Source of the DNA: JAZUOT01 sp045604805
GTDB lineage: Bacteria; Bacillota; Clostridia; Oscillospirales; Acutalibacteraceae
DNA: 7,135 nt
Direction of reading: 5' to 3'
NCBI GenBank assembly: GCA_045604805.1
Contig: JAZUOT010000035.1
Coordinates: forward strand, 1-7,135
Every line of letters starts with the position of its first letter. Within the stretch, counting starts at the first letter, position 1. A program made the position numbers and the translations under genes. This document shows positions 1 to 6,072 of the stretch, piece by piece. The notes under the pieces were generated by a model that had not been told where the DNA came from, did no database searches, and saw only the letters and a list, made by a program, of their open reading frames with translations.

Positions 1-44
1 ATCTATTTCGCAGAGCGTATGCCAGATTAACACCAATGGTATTG

Positions 45-80
45 AAAAGGGATGTAGCCCGAACAAGCCGGCCACATCCC
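45..80 (-). terminator. Probable Rho-independent terminator after the leader-TPR gene
   Basis: Positions 49-55 (GGGATGT) and 74-80 (ACATCCC) are inverted repeats, extended inward by GCC (57-59) and GGC (70-72). In minus-strand RNA the intervening pair is a G-U wobble, giving an 11-bp stem with a 10-nt loop; in plus-strand RNA it is an A/C mismatch. On the minus strand the stem runs straight into four U residues (45-48). Both points favour minus-strand use, ending the transcript that carries the leader-TPR gene. The U-tract is short, so efficiency is uncertain. It could also serve a plus-strand gene ending near the left edge. Confidence 0.6.
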
Positions 81-106
81 TCAATTAATTTACTCTATTC
101 TAACTA

Positions 107-205
107 CTATTTAGAGTTTACACAGAATTCGGGATTCTGCCACTTTAAGCATCCCGATTTGTCGTATATTTGCATTCCGGATACATATATCCTCTCACTG
201 TGATC
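107..205 (-). other. In-frame open stretch after the leader-TPR stop codon, with two micro-ORFs
   Basis: After the TAA of the leader-TPR gene (206-208) the same frame stays open for 32 codons and ends at TAG (107-109). It contains an internal ATG (173-175) that would give a 22-residue peptide with two cysteines (KSGC...EFC). In another frame, an ATG at 184-186 preceded by AGAGG (191-195, 4-nt spacing) would encode MYPECKYTTNRDA, ending at 145. I recognise neither. The stretch may be an eroded 3' end of the upstream gene, a tiny peptide gene, or plain 3' UTR. Coding here is not demonstrated. Confidence 0.15.
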
Positions 206-613
206 TTACATATTTTCCATTTTTGATTTTAACTTTTGTGCAAGTTCTTTAAACGAAAAAGTATTTGCCAAATCTATACCTTTTTGATATGCTTCTCTTG
301 CTGCACTATAATTATGTAATTGATAATGACATTCTGCTTCTTTGCTTGCATATTCTATAGCTCTTTCAACATTGTTATCTTGCAATGCTAAAGCATAAGT
401 ATCTCTGCAAATAGTGGCTGCATCATCCAGTCTCCCTTCCTCATAAGCATAGTATAAATTAAGTTCGATCTGGCGTTCAGGCGTAATAGTTCTACCAAAG
501 TTATATTGTGATAAATCATTGGGTTTACAACCTTCTTCTTTTGTCATTCTTTTCTTTCCCCCTCCCACAACCATCTCAAGTTCATCTAATGTTAATTCTT
601 TTTGTTTATTCAT
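206..613 (-). CDS. Double-glycine leader peptide fused to a TPR-like helical domain
   Basis: This 135-residue protein opens with LTLDELEMVVGGG (residues 7-19), the acidic-helix plus Gly-Gly pattern of bacteriocin and RiPP leaders that are cut by C39-peptidase ABC transporters. Cleavage would fall after G18 or G19. What follows is not a short bacteriocin core but about 116 hydrophilic residues. Residues 47-80 and 84-117 look like two TPR-type helix pairs (AYEEGRLDDA, then HYQLHNYSAAREAYQKG), followed by a Lys-rich capping helix. Cysteines are at 29, 69 and 95. The ATG is well supported by AAGGTGGGA (621-629) with 7-nt spacing. The gene lies 30 nt past the rimO stop and precedes the hairpin at 45-80. 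No transporter, protease or modification enzyme dedicated to it is visible. The leader call is motif-based; the function of the mature part is unknown. It could also be a plain TPR protein whose N-terminus resembles a leader by chance. Confidence 0.85.
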   Translation of the reverse strand: MNKQKELTLDELEMVVGGGKKRMTKEEGCKPNDLSQYNFGRTITPERQIELNLYYAYEEGRLDDAATICRDTYALALQDNNVERAIEYASKEAECHYQLHNYSAAREAYQKGIDLANTFSFKELAQKLKSKMENM

Positions 614-643
614 AATTTTTTCCCACCTTATTATTTATTATAT

Positions 644-1990
644 CTAAACTAAAGCTTTACCCTTTAGGTCAAAATCCAAAACATTTTCTATTTCAACATT
701 CACGAAATCGCCGGTATGCACCTGATTTTCCGAGCTGAAATACACTTTGTTATCTACGTCGGGGGCGTCGATACTTCTTCTGCCAAAGTACAAATAACAA
801 GATTCATCATAGCCCTCACAGAGCACTTCGAAGGTTTTTCCGATATCTTTTTCAAGGACTTTTTGCATTATATCGTACTGAAGAGAATACACAGTTTGCA
901 GGCGGCTTTCTTTAGTTTCTTCATCTAATTGATTAGACAAAGTGGCGGCTTTAGTACCTTCCTCGGCAGAATAAGCGAAACAGCCAACTTTTTCGAACTG
1001 CATTTTCTTAATGAAAGAACAGAGAGTTTCAAAATTTTCTTCCTTTTCACCTGGGAAGCCGACAATAAAAGTTGTACGAATTGCGACATCTGGTATGGTA
1101 TTACGTATCTTGTTGATGAGTTCGGAGATGATTTTTTCATCACCATAGCGGTTCATAGCTTGTAATATATCTTTCACACAGTGCTGCAAAGGAATATCTA
1201 GGTACTTCACTATTTTTTCTTCATTTTTTATGACATCCAAAAGCTCATCATTAATTCTATCTGGATAGCAATAAAGCAAACGTATCCACTTTATGCCATC
1301 TACCTTGCAAAGTTCTTTAAGCAAATCAGCTAAACTTAGTTTTCCATAAAGATCTTTCCCGTAGAATGTAGGGTCTTGGGCTATTAAGTTTATTTCTTTA
1401 ACGCCGGAAGTGGCAAGTTTTTTTGCTTCTTCGATTATGCTTTCTTTTTTTCTACTTCTATATTTACCGCGTATCATAGGTATAGCACAATAAGTACAGT
1501 AATTACTGCAACCCTCGGCTATTTTTAAGTAAGCTGAGTATTTTGGAGTGGTAATGAATCTATCTCCATCCAAAGGCAAGTTTAATTTATCGCCATAAAA
1601 AACACAAGGCTTTGCACTAAAAGATTTTTCGATGATGGACACGATATTATCATTTTCTCCAAGTCCTACAACAGCGTCTACTTCTGGCATTTCTTTTAAA
1701 ATCTCATCTTGGTAGCGTTGGGCTAAACAGCCTGTTACTATCAAAGCTTTAAGTTTACCGGTCTTCTTGTACTGTGATGCAGATAGTATTTCATCAATAG
1801 CCTCTTGTTTTGCAGCGTCTATGAAAGCACAAGTGTTGATTACAACTGCATCAGCTAGCTGGATATCATCACAAAGCTCATATCCTGCATTTTTTATTTT
1901 TTCGAGCATAATTTCCAGATCTATTCTATTTTTGTCGCAGCCCAGAGCAATAAAAGCGATTTTTCGATTTTCAGAGCACAAAACAGACAT
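644..1990 (-). CDS. rimO: Ribosomal protein S12 methylthiotransferase RimO
   Basis: RimO is a radical-SAM enzyme with two [4Fe-4S] clusters that adds a methylthio group to a conserved aspartate of ribosomal protein S12. Numbering from the ATG at 1990 (448 residues, usual length), the N-terminal cluster cysteines are C18 (ALGCDKN), C54 (NTCAFID) and C88 (TGCLAQR). The radical-SAM CxxxCxxC is C161/C165/C168 in EGCSNYCTYCAIP. A TRAM-like RNA-binding region forms the C-terminus. The LGCDKN start and FAYSAEEGT motif separate it from the tRNA enzyme MiaB. The start is ambiguous. The ATG at 1990 directly abuts GGGAG (1991-1995), leaving no spacing. A TTG at 1979-1981 sits 9 nt from that GGGAG. A GTG/ATG pair at 2014/2011 would overlap recX but lacks a clear ribosome site. 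It follows recX by 7 nt and is probably co-transcribed and translationally coupled. Confidence 0.95.
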   Translation of the reverse strand: MSVLCSENRKIAFIALGCDKNRIDLEIMLEKIKNAGYELCDDIQLADAVVINTCAFIDAAKQEAIDEILSASQYKKTGKLKALIVTGCLAQRYQDEILKEMPEVDAVVGLGENDNIVSIIEKSFSAKPCVFYGDKLNLPLDGDRFITTPKYSAYLKIAEGCSNYCTYCAIPMIRGKYRSRKKESIIEEAKKLATSGVKEINLIAQDPTFYGKDLYGKLSLADLLKELCKVDGIKWIRLLYCYPDRINDELLDVIKNEEKIVKYLDIPLQHCVKDILQAMNRYGDEKIISELINKIRNTIPDVAIRTTFIVGFPGEKEENFETLCSFIKKMQFEKVGCFAYSAEEGTKAATLSNQLDEETKESRLQTVYSLQYDIMQKVLEKDIGKTFEVLCEGYDESCYLYFGRRSIDAPDVDNKVYFSSENQVHTGDFVNVEIENVLDFDLKGKALV

Positions 1991-1997
1991 CTCCCAT

Positions 1998-2612
1998 CTA
2001 TTCTTCGTCATCACAGTTTAAGCTTTGCATAGCTATTTTTATATCTTCGTAATTATAGCCTTTACGAATGAGATTATTCACAGTTCGTCTTCGACCCTTT
2101 TCATCATTTAAAAAAGCAAGAAATTTACTTTTCAAAAGCAAGACAAGTTCTTCAACGGGGTCAATTTCTATGTCCTCCAGAACTTCTTGTATAAGATCTT
2201 TGCTAAGACCTTTTTTTAACATTTCATATTCAGCACGTCTTTTGGCAAAATGTTTACGAAGCAGGAGATCTTTTGCATATTTTCTAGCATATCTCTCATC
2301 GCTTATGAGAGAAAGTTCTTTTAACCTTTCTGTTGTAAACACAGCGATATCCCTGCTGCATTCAACAGCCAATTTATCGATGAGTTCTTTTTCTGAGTAA
2401 TCTCGCCTGGATAGCAAAAACAAAGCTTTCTGTTTTGCCCTGTGTTTTTGAGAAGTAAGCACAAGTTCTTCTAATTCTTCTTCACTTATTTCTGCATATT
2501 CCTTAAATTTCGATTCAGCCATGACATTTTTATCTATCTGAACCGCAAATTCACCATCTATGTAAAGATCTACTAATGATTTTTTTGCTGGTCTTATATC
2601 TGTTATAAGCAT
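1998..2612 (-). CDS. recX: Recombination regulatory protein RecX
   Basis: RecX binds RecA filaments and modulates, usually inhibits, RecA recombinase and coprotease activity in the cytoplasm. The 204-residue product is built of three-helix repeats typical of the family. Visible signatures are LFLLSRRDYSEKELIDKL (about 64-81), LKELSLISDERYARKYAKD (about 97-115) and a C-terminal RKGYNYEDI. The ATG at 2612 is chosen because GGAG (2618-2621) lies 5 nt upstream; the open frame extends to a TTG at 2627, but that codon would lie upstream of the ribosome site. The N-terminal LITDIRP.KKS fits family starts. It sits downstream of recA, the classical arrangement, with a hairpin (2630-2664) between the two that should reduce recX transcription relative to recA. 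The protein ends in acidic residues (CDDEE). Identification is firm. Confidence 0.95.
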   Translation of the reverse strand: MLITDIRPAKKSLVDLYIDGEFAVQIDKNVMAESKFKEYAEISEEELEELVLTSQKHRAKQKALFLLSRRDYSEKELIDKLAVECSRDIAVFTTERLKELSLISDERYARKYAKDLLLRKHFAKRRAEYEMLKKGLSKDLIQEVLEDIEIDPVEELVLLLKSKFLAFLNDEKGRRRTVNNLIRKGYNYEDIKIAMQSLNCDDEE

Positions 2613-2617
2613 TCTTA

Positions 2618-2621
2618 CTCC
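2618..2621 (-). promoter_or_regulatory. recX ribosome binding site
   Basis: Minus-strand GGAG lies 5 nt upstream of the ATG at 2610-2612. It decides the recX start, because the upstream in-frame TTG (2625-2627) would lie before the site. It is only about 9 nt from the foot of the recA-recX hairpin, so folding of that hairpin could influence recX translation as well as transcription. Confidence 0.7.
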
Positions 2622-2629
2622 AAACAAAT

Positions 2630-2664
2630 GGGCATAATACCAAGTTCAAACTCGGTATATGCCC
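2630..2664 (-). terminator. recA-recX intergenic hairpin, probable partial terminator
   Basis: GGGCATA (2630-2636) pairs with TATGCCC (2658-2664). The stem continues inside with TACC/GGTA and AGT/ACT around a 4-nt loop. One inner position is a G-U wobble in minus-strand RNA but an A/C mismatch in plus-strand RNA, and one base is bulged. On the minus strand it is followed by CATTTGTTTGG, a poor U-tract, which suggests an attenuator with read-through into recX rather than a full stop. E. coli also has a leaky terminator between recA and recX, so the arrangement has precedent. A better T-run (2667-2671) lies on the plus-strand side, but no plus-strand gene needs it. Confidence 0.6.
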
Positions 2665-2691
2665 TATTTTTATTTACTAGCCTAAAAAAAT

Positions 2692-3816
2692 TTAGTCATC
2701 CGCTAAGATATCTATGGAACTTTTATTAGCACTTGTTCCTGAAGGAACAGTTTGTGTTTTAGCGTTTGTTTTGCCTATAGCTGTAGGCTGAGATATCGAA
2801 GATCTTGATGATGAGATTTTATGTTCTTTGCTTTGTTCTATCTTTTCTTTTACTTCTTTTTCTATAGCATTTGCTAACTCTGTGTTTTCTAGCAACAAAG
2901 CTTTTACTTTATCACGGCCCTGAGCCAAACGCTCACCATTATATGAAAACCATGAACCACTTTTATTTACAACATCTAGCGAAACTGCACAATCGAGCAA
3001 TTCTCCTTCTCTTGATATACCCTTACCGTACATTATATCAAACTCAGCGACTTTAAAAGGTGGTGCAAGTTTGTTTTTCACAACTTTTGCTTTAGTTCGG
3101 GAACCTATCATTTCTGTACCAGACTTCAAAGTTTCTGAACGTCTTATATCAATTCTCACAGAAGAATAGAATTTAAGAGCTCTACCACCCGGAGTAACTT
3201 CTGGATTACCATAAACTATGCCGACTTTTTCTCGAAGCTGATTTATAAATATAGCGACACAATTAGACTTAGAAACAGCACCTGCTAATTTACGCAAAGC
3301 CTGAGACATCAACCTAGCCTGTAAGCCAACATGAGAATCGCCCATTTCACCTTCTATCTCAGCACGTGGGACAAGAGCTGCAACAGAGTCAACGACGATT
3401 ATATCAACAGCCCCAGAACGAATAAGTGCTTCTGCTATTTCTAGAGCTTGTTCTCCTGTATCAGGCTGAGAAACCAGCAAAGAATCAACATCCACCCCTA
3501 AAGCAGCAGCATAAACCGGATCAAGTGCATGTTCAACATCTATGAAAGCGGCACAACCCCCATCTTTTTGACCTTCTGCTATAGCGTGCAAAGCGAGTGT
3601 AGTCTTACCAGATGATTCTGGTCCATATATTTCGATGATTCTTCCTTTTGGCAAACCACCTATCCCCAAGGCCATATCCAGAGAAAAGGAGCCTGTAGAT
3701 ATTACATCTACATTCAAAGTGCTGTTTTGCCCCATACGCATAACCGCACCCTTGCCGAACTGCTTTTCTATTTGACTAAGAGCAGTTTCTAGAGCTCTAG
3801 ATCTATCATTTGACAT
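2692..3816 (-). CDS. recA: Recombinase RecA
   Basis: RecA forms ATP-dependent filaments on single-stranded DNA, carries out strand exchange in homologous recombination, and stimulates LexA self-cleavage. The 374-residue protein is close to full length for the family. It shows an N-terminal helix (ALETALSQIEKQFGKGAVM), Walker A GPESSGKT at 65-72, a Walker B region VDIIVVDSVAALVP at 137-150, loop L1 around EGEMGDSHVG (155-164) and the L2 segment with REKVGIVYGNPEVTPGG (195-211). A low-complexity Ser/Lys/Thr-rich linker (about 330-365) leads to a short acidic tail, DILADD. The ATG is preceded by GGAGG (3824-3828) with 7-nt spacing. It lies 81 nt downstream of dnaA with its own possible promoter at 3867-3895. 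No LexA operator of the Gram-positive GAACN4GTTC type is visible in that gap. Confidence 0.98.
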   Translation of the reverse strand: MSNDRSRALETALSQIEKQFGKGAVMRMGQNSTLNVDVISTGSFSLDMALGIGGLPKGRIIEIYGPESSGKTTLALHAIAEGQKDGGCAAFIDVEHALDPVYAAALGVDVDSLLVSQPDTGEQALEIAEALIRSGAVDIIVVDSVAALVPRAEIEGEMGDSHVGLQARLMSQALRKLAGAVSKSNCVAIFINQLREKVGIVYGNPEVTPGGRALKFYSSVRIDIRRSETLKSGTEMIGSRTKAKVVKNKLAPPFKVAEFDIMYGKGISREGELLDCAVSLDVVNKSGSWFSYNGERLAQGRDKVKALLLENTELANAIEKEVKEKIEQSKEHKISSSRSSISQPTAIGKTNAKTQTVPSGTSANKSSIDILADD

Positions 3817-3866
3817 TTTGTATCCTCCATAGCTGACATAAGTAAAAATAAAATCCCAATAAACAC

Positions 3867-3895
3867 ATTATTTTAAAAGATATAAACTAAGTCTA
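3867..3895 (-). promoter_or_regulatory. Possible recA promoter
   Basis: In the dnaA-recA gap the minus strand reads TAGACT (3890-3895, four of six matches to TTGACA), a 17-nt spacer, then AATAAT (3867-3872, five of six matches to TATAAT). The -35 starts 2 nt after the dnaA stop codon. Transcription would start near 3860, leaving a leader of about 45 nt before the recA ATG. There is no terminator hairpin after dnaA, so read-through from dnaA is also likely. The assignment is by consensus only. Confidence 0.4.
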
Positions 3896-3897
3896 TT

Positions 3898-5226
3898 TTA
3901 TCTATCCTTGATGTTATCGATCATATCTTTTACCATTGAGGCAATTTTAGGATCTTTTTCTATCATCTTTTCCACTCTTTTTACAGCGTATACTATAGTC
4001 GAGTGATCTCTTCCTCCAACGTATTGTCCTATAGAAGCAAGTGGCATCTGCGTTATTTCTTTAGCAACATAAACACAGACCTGTCTAGCAATACTTATTT
4101 CTGCATTTCTCTTATTTGAAGCGATATCTTTTTCGTCTACATCAAAGGTTCTCGCTACTTCACTGATTATATTTTCTATAGTAATTTGAGGTGGCTGGTC
4201 ATTATTTAAAACCTTGGATATATTTGCCTGAGCTGTCACCAAACTTGGCTTTATGCCTTTGAGCAAATAATCCGCCTTCAAATTCTTGACTATTCCTTCG
4301 AGTTGCCTGATATTCCTAGTTAACTTTTTAGCAATATATTCGCAGACTTCTTTTGGAATATCTATATCTATCATTTCTGCTTTTCTTTGAACTATCGCTA
4401 TCCTAGTTTCGTAGTCCGGTGGCTGGATATCAGCGATAAGACCCCACTCAAAGCGACTTCTAAGCCTGTCTTCCAGAGTCCTTATTTCTTTTGGGGGCCT
4501 GTCCGAGGTAAGAACTATCTGTTTTTTGTTCTCGTATAAAGTGTTGAAGGTATGGAAAAATTCTTCCTGTGTTGAATCTTTACCTGCTATAAACTGTATA
4601 TCGTCTACGAGCAGTAAATCTGTATTTCTGTATTTTTCGCGAAAAGCGACAGTAGTCCCGCGTCTTATAGCATCTATAAGTTCTATGGTGAAATCGTCAC
4701 CCTTTATGTATGTGATTTTAAAGTGAGGATTATTTTTTTTTACCTCGTTTGATATTGCTGATATGATATGTGTTTTTCCTAAACCACTATTTCCATACAC
4801 AAACAAAGGGTTATATGCTCCTGCAGGATTTGAAGCAACAGCCAAAGCTGCAGCATGTGCGAATTTGTTCGAAGAACCCACTATAAAATTATCAAATGTG
4901 TAATTATTAAAATTACTGTCGGTTTTCTGATTCGAATTTACAGCTGTAAAATTTTTATTTACCGTTTGTTCCTCAGGTACTGTTAAAATAAGGTTTAAGC
5001 CTGGCCCAAAAATTTCTTCAATAGCTTCACTCAGAAGTTCACTATAACACCTAGTGACAGTTTGTTTGTGAAAACTGTTCGGTACCATCAAAGTCACTTG
5101 ATTCTTTTCAAAATCTATCCCTATAGGTTCTATGCGACTTATCCATGTTTTGTAGGCTACTTCTGTAATCCTCTTTTGGCAATATTCTCTTATTATCTCC
5201 CATGCCTCTTTGAAAGATTCCATCAT
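3898..5226 (-). CDS. dnaA: Chromosomal replication initiator protein DnaA
   Basis: DnaA binds DnaA boxes at oriC, oligomerises with ATP and opens the duplex for helicase loading. The 442-residue protein has all four domains. Domain I spans about 1-85 (SFKEAWEIIREYC...TWISRIEP), and domain II is a short Asn/Ser-rich linker (about 86-108). The domain III AAA+ ATPase carries Walker A GNSGLGKT (145-152), Walker B LLLVDD (204-209), sensor 1 TSDRPP (240-245), the arginine-finger motif RLRSRFEWG (254-262) and sensor 2 NIRQLEG (305-311). The DNA-binding domain IV carries the signature GGRDHST (404-410). Two adjacent ATGs (5226 and 5223) are possible. The site GAGAGG favours the second slightly by spacing (6 versus 3 nt). 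A good promoter lies at 5283-5311. Unlike the usual dnaA-dnaN order, it is followed by recA, recX and rimO. It is longer than Hda-type paralogues and has domain IV, so it is a full initiator. Confidence 0.97.
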   Translation of the reverse strand: MMESFKEAWEIIREYCQKRITEVAYKTWISRIEPIGIDFEKNQVTLMVPNSFHKQTVTRCYSELLSEAIEEIFGPGLNLILTVPEEQTVNKNFTAVNSNQKTDSNFNNYTFDNFIVGSSNKFAHAAALAVASNPAGAYNPLFVYGNSGLGKTHIISAISNEVKKNNPHFKITYIKGDDFTIELIDAIRRGTTVAFREKYRNTDLLLVDDIQFIAGKDSTQEEFFHTFNTLYENKKQIVLTSDRPPKEIRTLEDRLRSRFEWGLIADIQPPDYETRIAIVQRKAEMIDIDIPKEVCEYIAKKLTRNIRQLEGIVKNLKADYLLKGIKPSLVTAQANISKVLNNDQPPQITIENIISEVARTFDVDEKDIASNKRNAEISIARQVCVYVAKEITQMPLASIGQYVGGRDHSTIVYAVKRVEKMIEKDPKIASMVKDMIDNIKDR

Positions 5227-5282
5227 TTTCCTCTCATTTGATTAATTTCTATTGCTGACTCAAACACAATCTACCCCGACTA

Positions 5283-5311
5283 ATTCTATATCAATTTATA
5301 AAGCTTTGCAA
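5283..5311 (-). promoter_or_regulatory. dnaA promoter
   Basis: On the minus strand TTGCAA (5306-5311) and TAGAAT (5283-5288) are separated by exactly 17 nt, a good sigma-A-type promoter (four of six and five of six consensus matches). Transcription would start near 5276, about 50 nt before the dnaA start. No convincing DnaA box or LexA box is seen in the leader. The -35 lies 6 nt from the -35 of the opposing alkylation-repair gene promoter. Confidence 0.65.
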
Positions 5312-5317
5312 TATATG

Positions 5318-5346
5318 TTGAAACGGTATTTCTGCTTTGCTATCAT
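5318..5346 (+). promoter_or_regulatory. Promoter of the AlkD-type gene
   Basis: TTGAAA (5318-5323) and TATCAT (5341-5346) are separated by exactly 17 nt, matching sigma-A consensus at five of six and four of six positions. Transcription would start near 5353, giving a leader of about 36 nt before the TTG start at 5389. It faces away from the dnaA promoter, and the two -35 elements are 6 nt apart, so a single bound factor or polymerase could affect both. Confidence 0.6.
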
Positions 5347-5376
5347 AGTGATAATTTGTATTTTTGTGAGATGAAT

Positions 5377-5381
5377 GGAGG
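5377..5381 (+). promoter_or_regulatory. Ribosome binding site that fixes the alkD TTG start
   Basis: A perfect GGAGG lies 7 nt upstream of TTG 5389-5391, the ideal spacing. The open frame begins earlier, at a TTG (5356) and an ATG (5371), but neither has a ribosome site and the GGAGG would fall inside the coding sequence. The TTG at 5389 also gives an N-terminus (PDIQQELILLSDENYRKF) that fits the family. Confidence 0.75.
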
Positions 5382-5388
5382 AATTTGC

Positions 5389-6066
5389 TTGCCTGACATT
5401 CAACAAGAACTGATTTTACTTAGCGATGAAAATTATCGGAAATTTTCATCAAAGCTTCTTCCGAATAACAGTAACATTTTAGGAGTAAAATTAGGGGATT
5501 TAAGGAAAATTGCAAAGAGAGAAGCTCATAAAGGAATTGATATAGCTCTAGGTGATTTAAGTGATGAATACTTTGAAGAGCTAATGTTGCAAGCTTTCGT
5601 AATTTCTTACTCGGATATTTGTTTTGCAGAGAAAATAAACTATATAGAGAGATTCTTGCCAAAGATAGACAACTGGTCTGTTTGTGATAGTTTTTGCAGT
5701 GCTCTTAAAGGTGTAAAGAATAACAGAAAAATGATGTTTAATTTTCTAAAAAAATACTTTGATTCGGAAAATGAATTTGAGTGCAGATTTTCCTATGTTA
5801 TACTTATAAGATATTATATCGATGATGAATATATTGATGACGTTTTTACTGCCACTAATTCTTTCAACTGCAAGGCTTACTATGCGAAAATGGCTGTAGC
5901 TTGGCTTTTAGCTGAAATATATATTGATTTTAAAGAAAGAGCGATGGAGTTTATGACTAATAGCAAAATAGACAAGTTTGTCATAAACAAAGCGATACAA
6001 AAAATTTGTGAATCAAATAGAGTTAGTGCAGCAGAAAAAATTATGGTAAGGAATTTAAAAAGGTAG
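5389..6066 (+). CDS. AlkD-type DNA alkylation repair glycosylase
   Basis: Members of the AlkD/AlkC (DNA_alkylation_repair) family are HEAT-like helical-repeat proteins that excise alkylated purines such as 3- and 7-methylated bases, starting base-excision repair. From the TTG at 5389 the protein has 225 residues, normal for the family. Early motifs are SKLLPNNSNILGVKLGDLRKIAK (split over about 21-43) and PKIDNWSVCDSF (91-102). Residues equivalent to the active site of Bacillus cereus AlkD (W109, D113, R148, W187, from memory) appear as W96, D100, R133 and W172 with nearly the same spacings, so catalysis looks intact. It is divergent from dnaA with its own promoter, and the next gene starts 6 nt after its stop. 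No Ada-type regulator or LexA box is seen, so inducibility by damage is not shown. Substrate preference cannot be read from sequence. Confidence 0.88.
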   Translation: MPDIQQELILLSDENYRKFSSKLLPNNSNILGVKLGDLRKIAKREAHKGIDIALGDLSDEYFEELMLQAFVISYSDICFAEKINYIERFLPKIDNWSVCDSFCSALKGVKNNRKMMFNFLKKYFDSENEFECRFSYVILIRYYIDDEYIDDVFTATNSFNCKAYYAKMAVAWLLAEIYIDFKERAMEFMTNSKIDKFVINKAIQKICESNRVSAAEKIMVRNLKR

Positions 6067-6072
6067 AGTTTA

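Noticed and set aside
1..30. Plus-strand frame ending IYFAERMPD then TAA, as if a gene ended at the left edge
   Set aside because: Only nine codons are visible, and other frames on both strands are open here as well. It is possible, but not supportable as a feature.
3..203. Plus-strand open frame of about 66 codons antisense to the 3' flank of the leader-TPR gene
   Set aside because: It has no upstream ribosome site, runs through the terminator hairpin, shows no recognisable motif, and is within chance length for a single frame.
649..667. Small hairpin CTAAAG/CTTTAG overlapping the end of rimO as a terminator
   Set aside because: It has a six-base, mostly A-U stem with only three U residues after it, and lies inside the coding end of rimO. 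It is too weak to call.
716..1165. Open frames on the plus strand opposite rimO (and similar ones opposite recX, recA and dnaA)
   Set aside because: They are shadows of well-identified minus-strand genes, with no ribosome sites or recognisable motifs.
644..1990. RimO as a radical-SAM maturase for the adjacent Gly-Gly leader peptide
   Set aside because: It has the full RimO architecture (three N-terminal cluster cysteines, radical-SAM motif and C-terminal TRAM) and sits with housekeeping genes. It lacks a peptide-recognition (RRE or SPASM) domain, so adjacency alone is not enough.
2074..2082. TTATTCACA, a DnaA-box-like sequence in recX
   Set aside because: It is a single loose match inside coding DNA. 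Isolated matches of this kind are expected by chance and there is no cluster.
5420..5662. Minus-strand open frame of 80 codons opposite the AlkD-type gene
   Set aside because: It overlaps a clear family member whose catalytic residues are conserved, and has no independent support.
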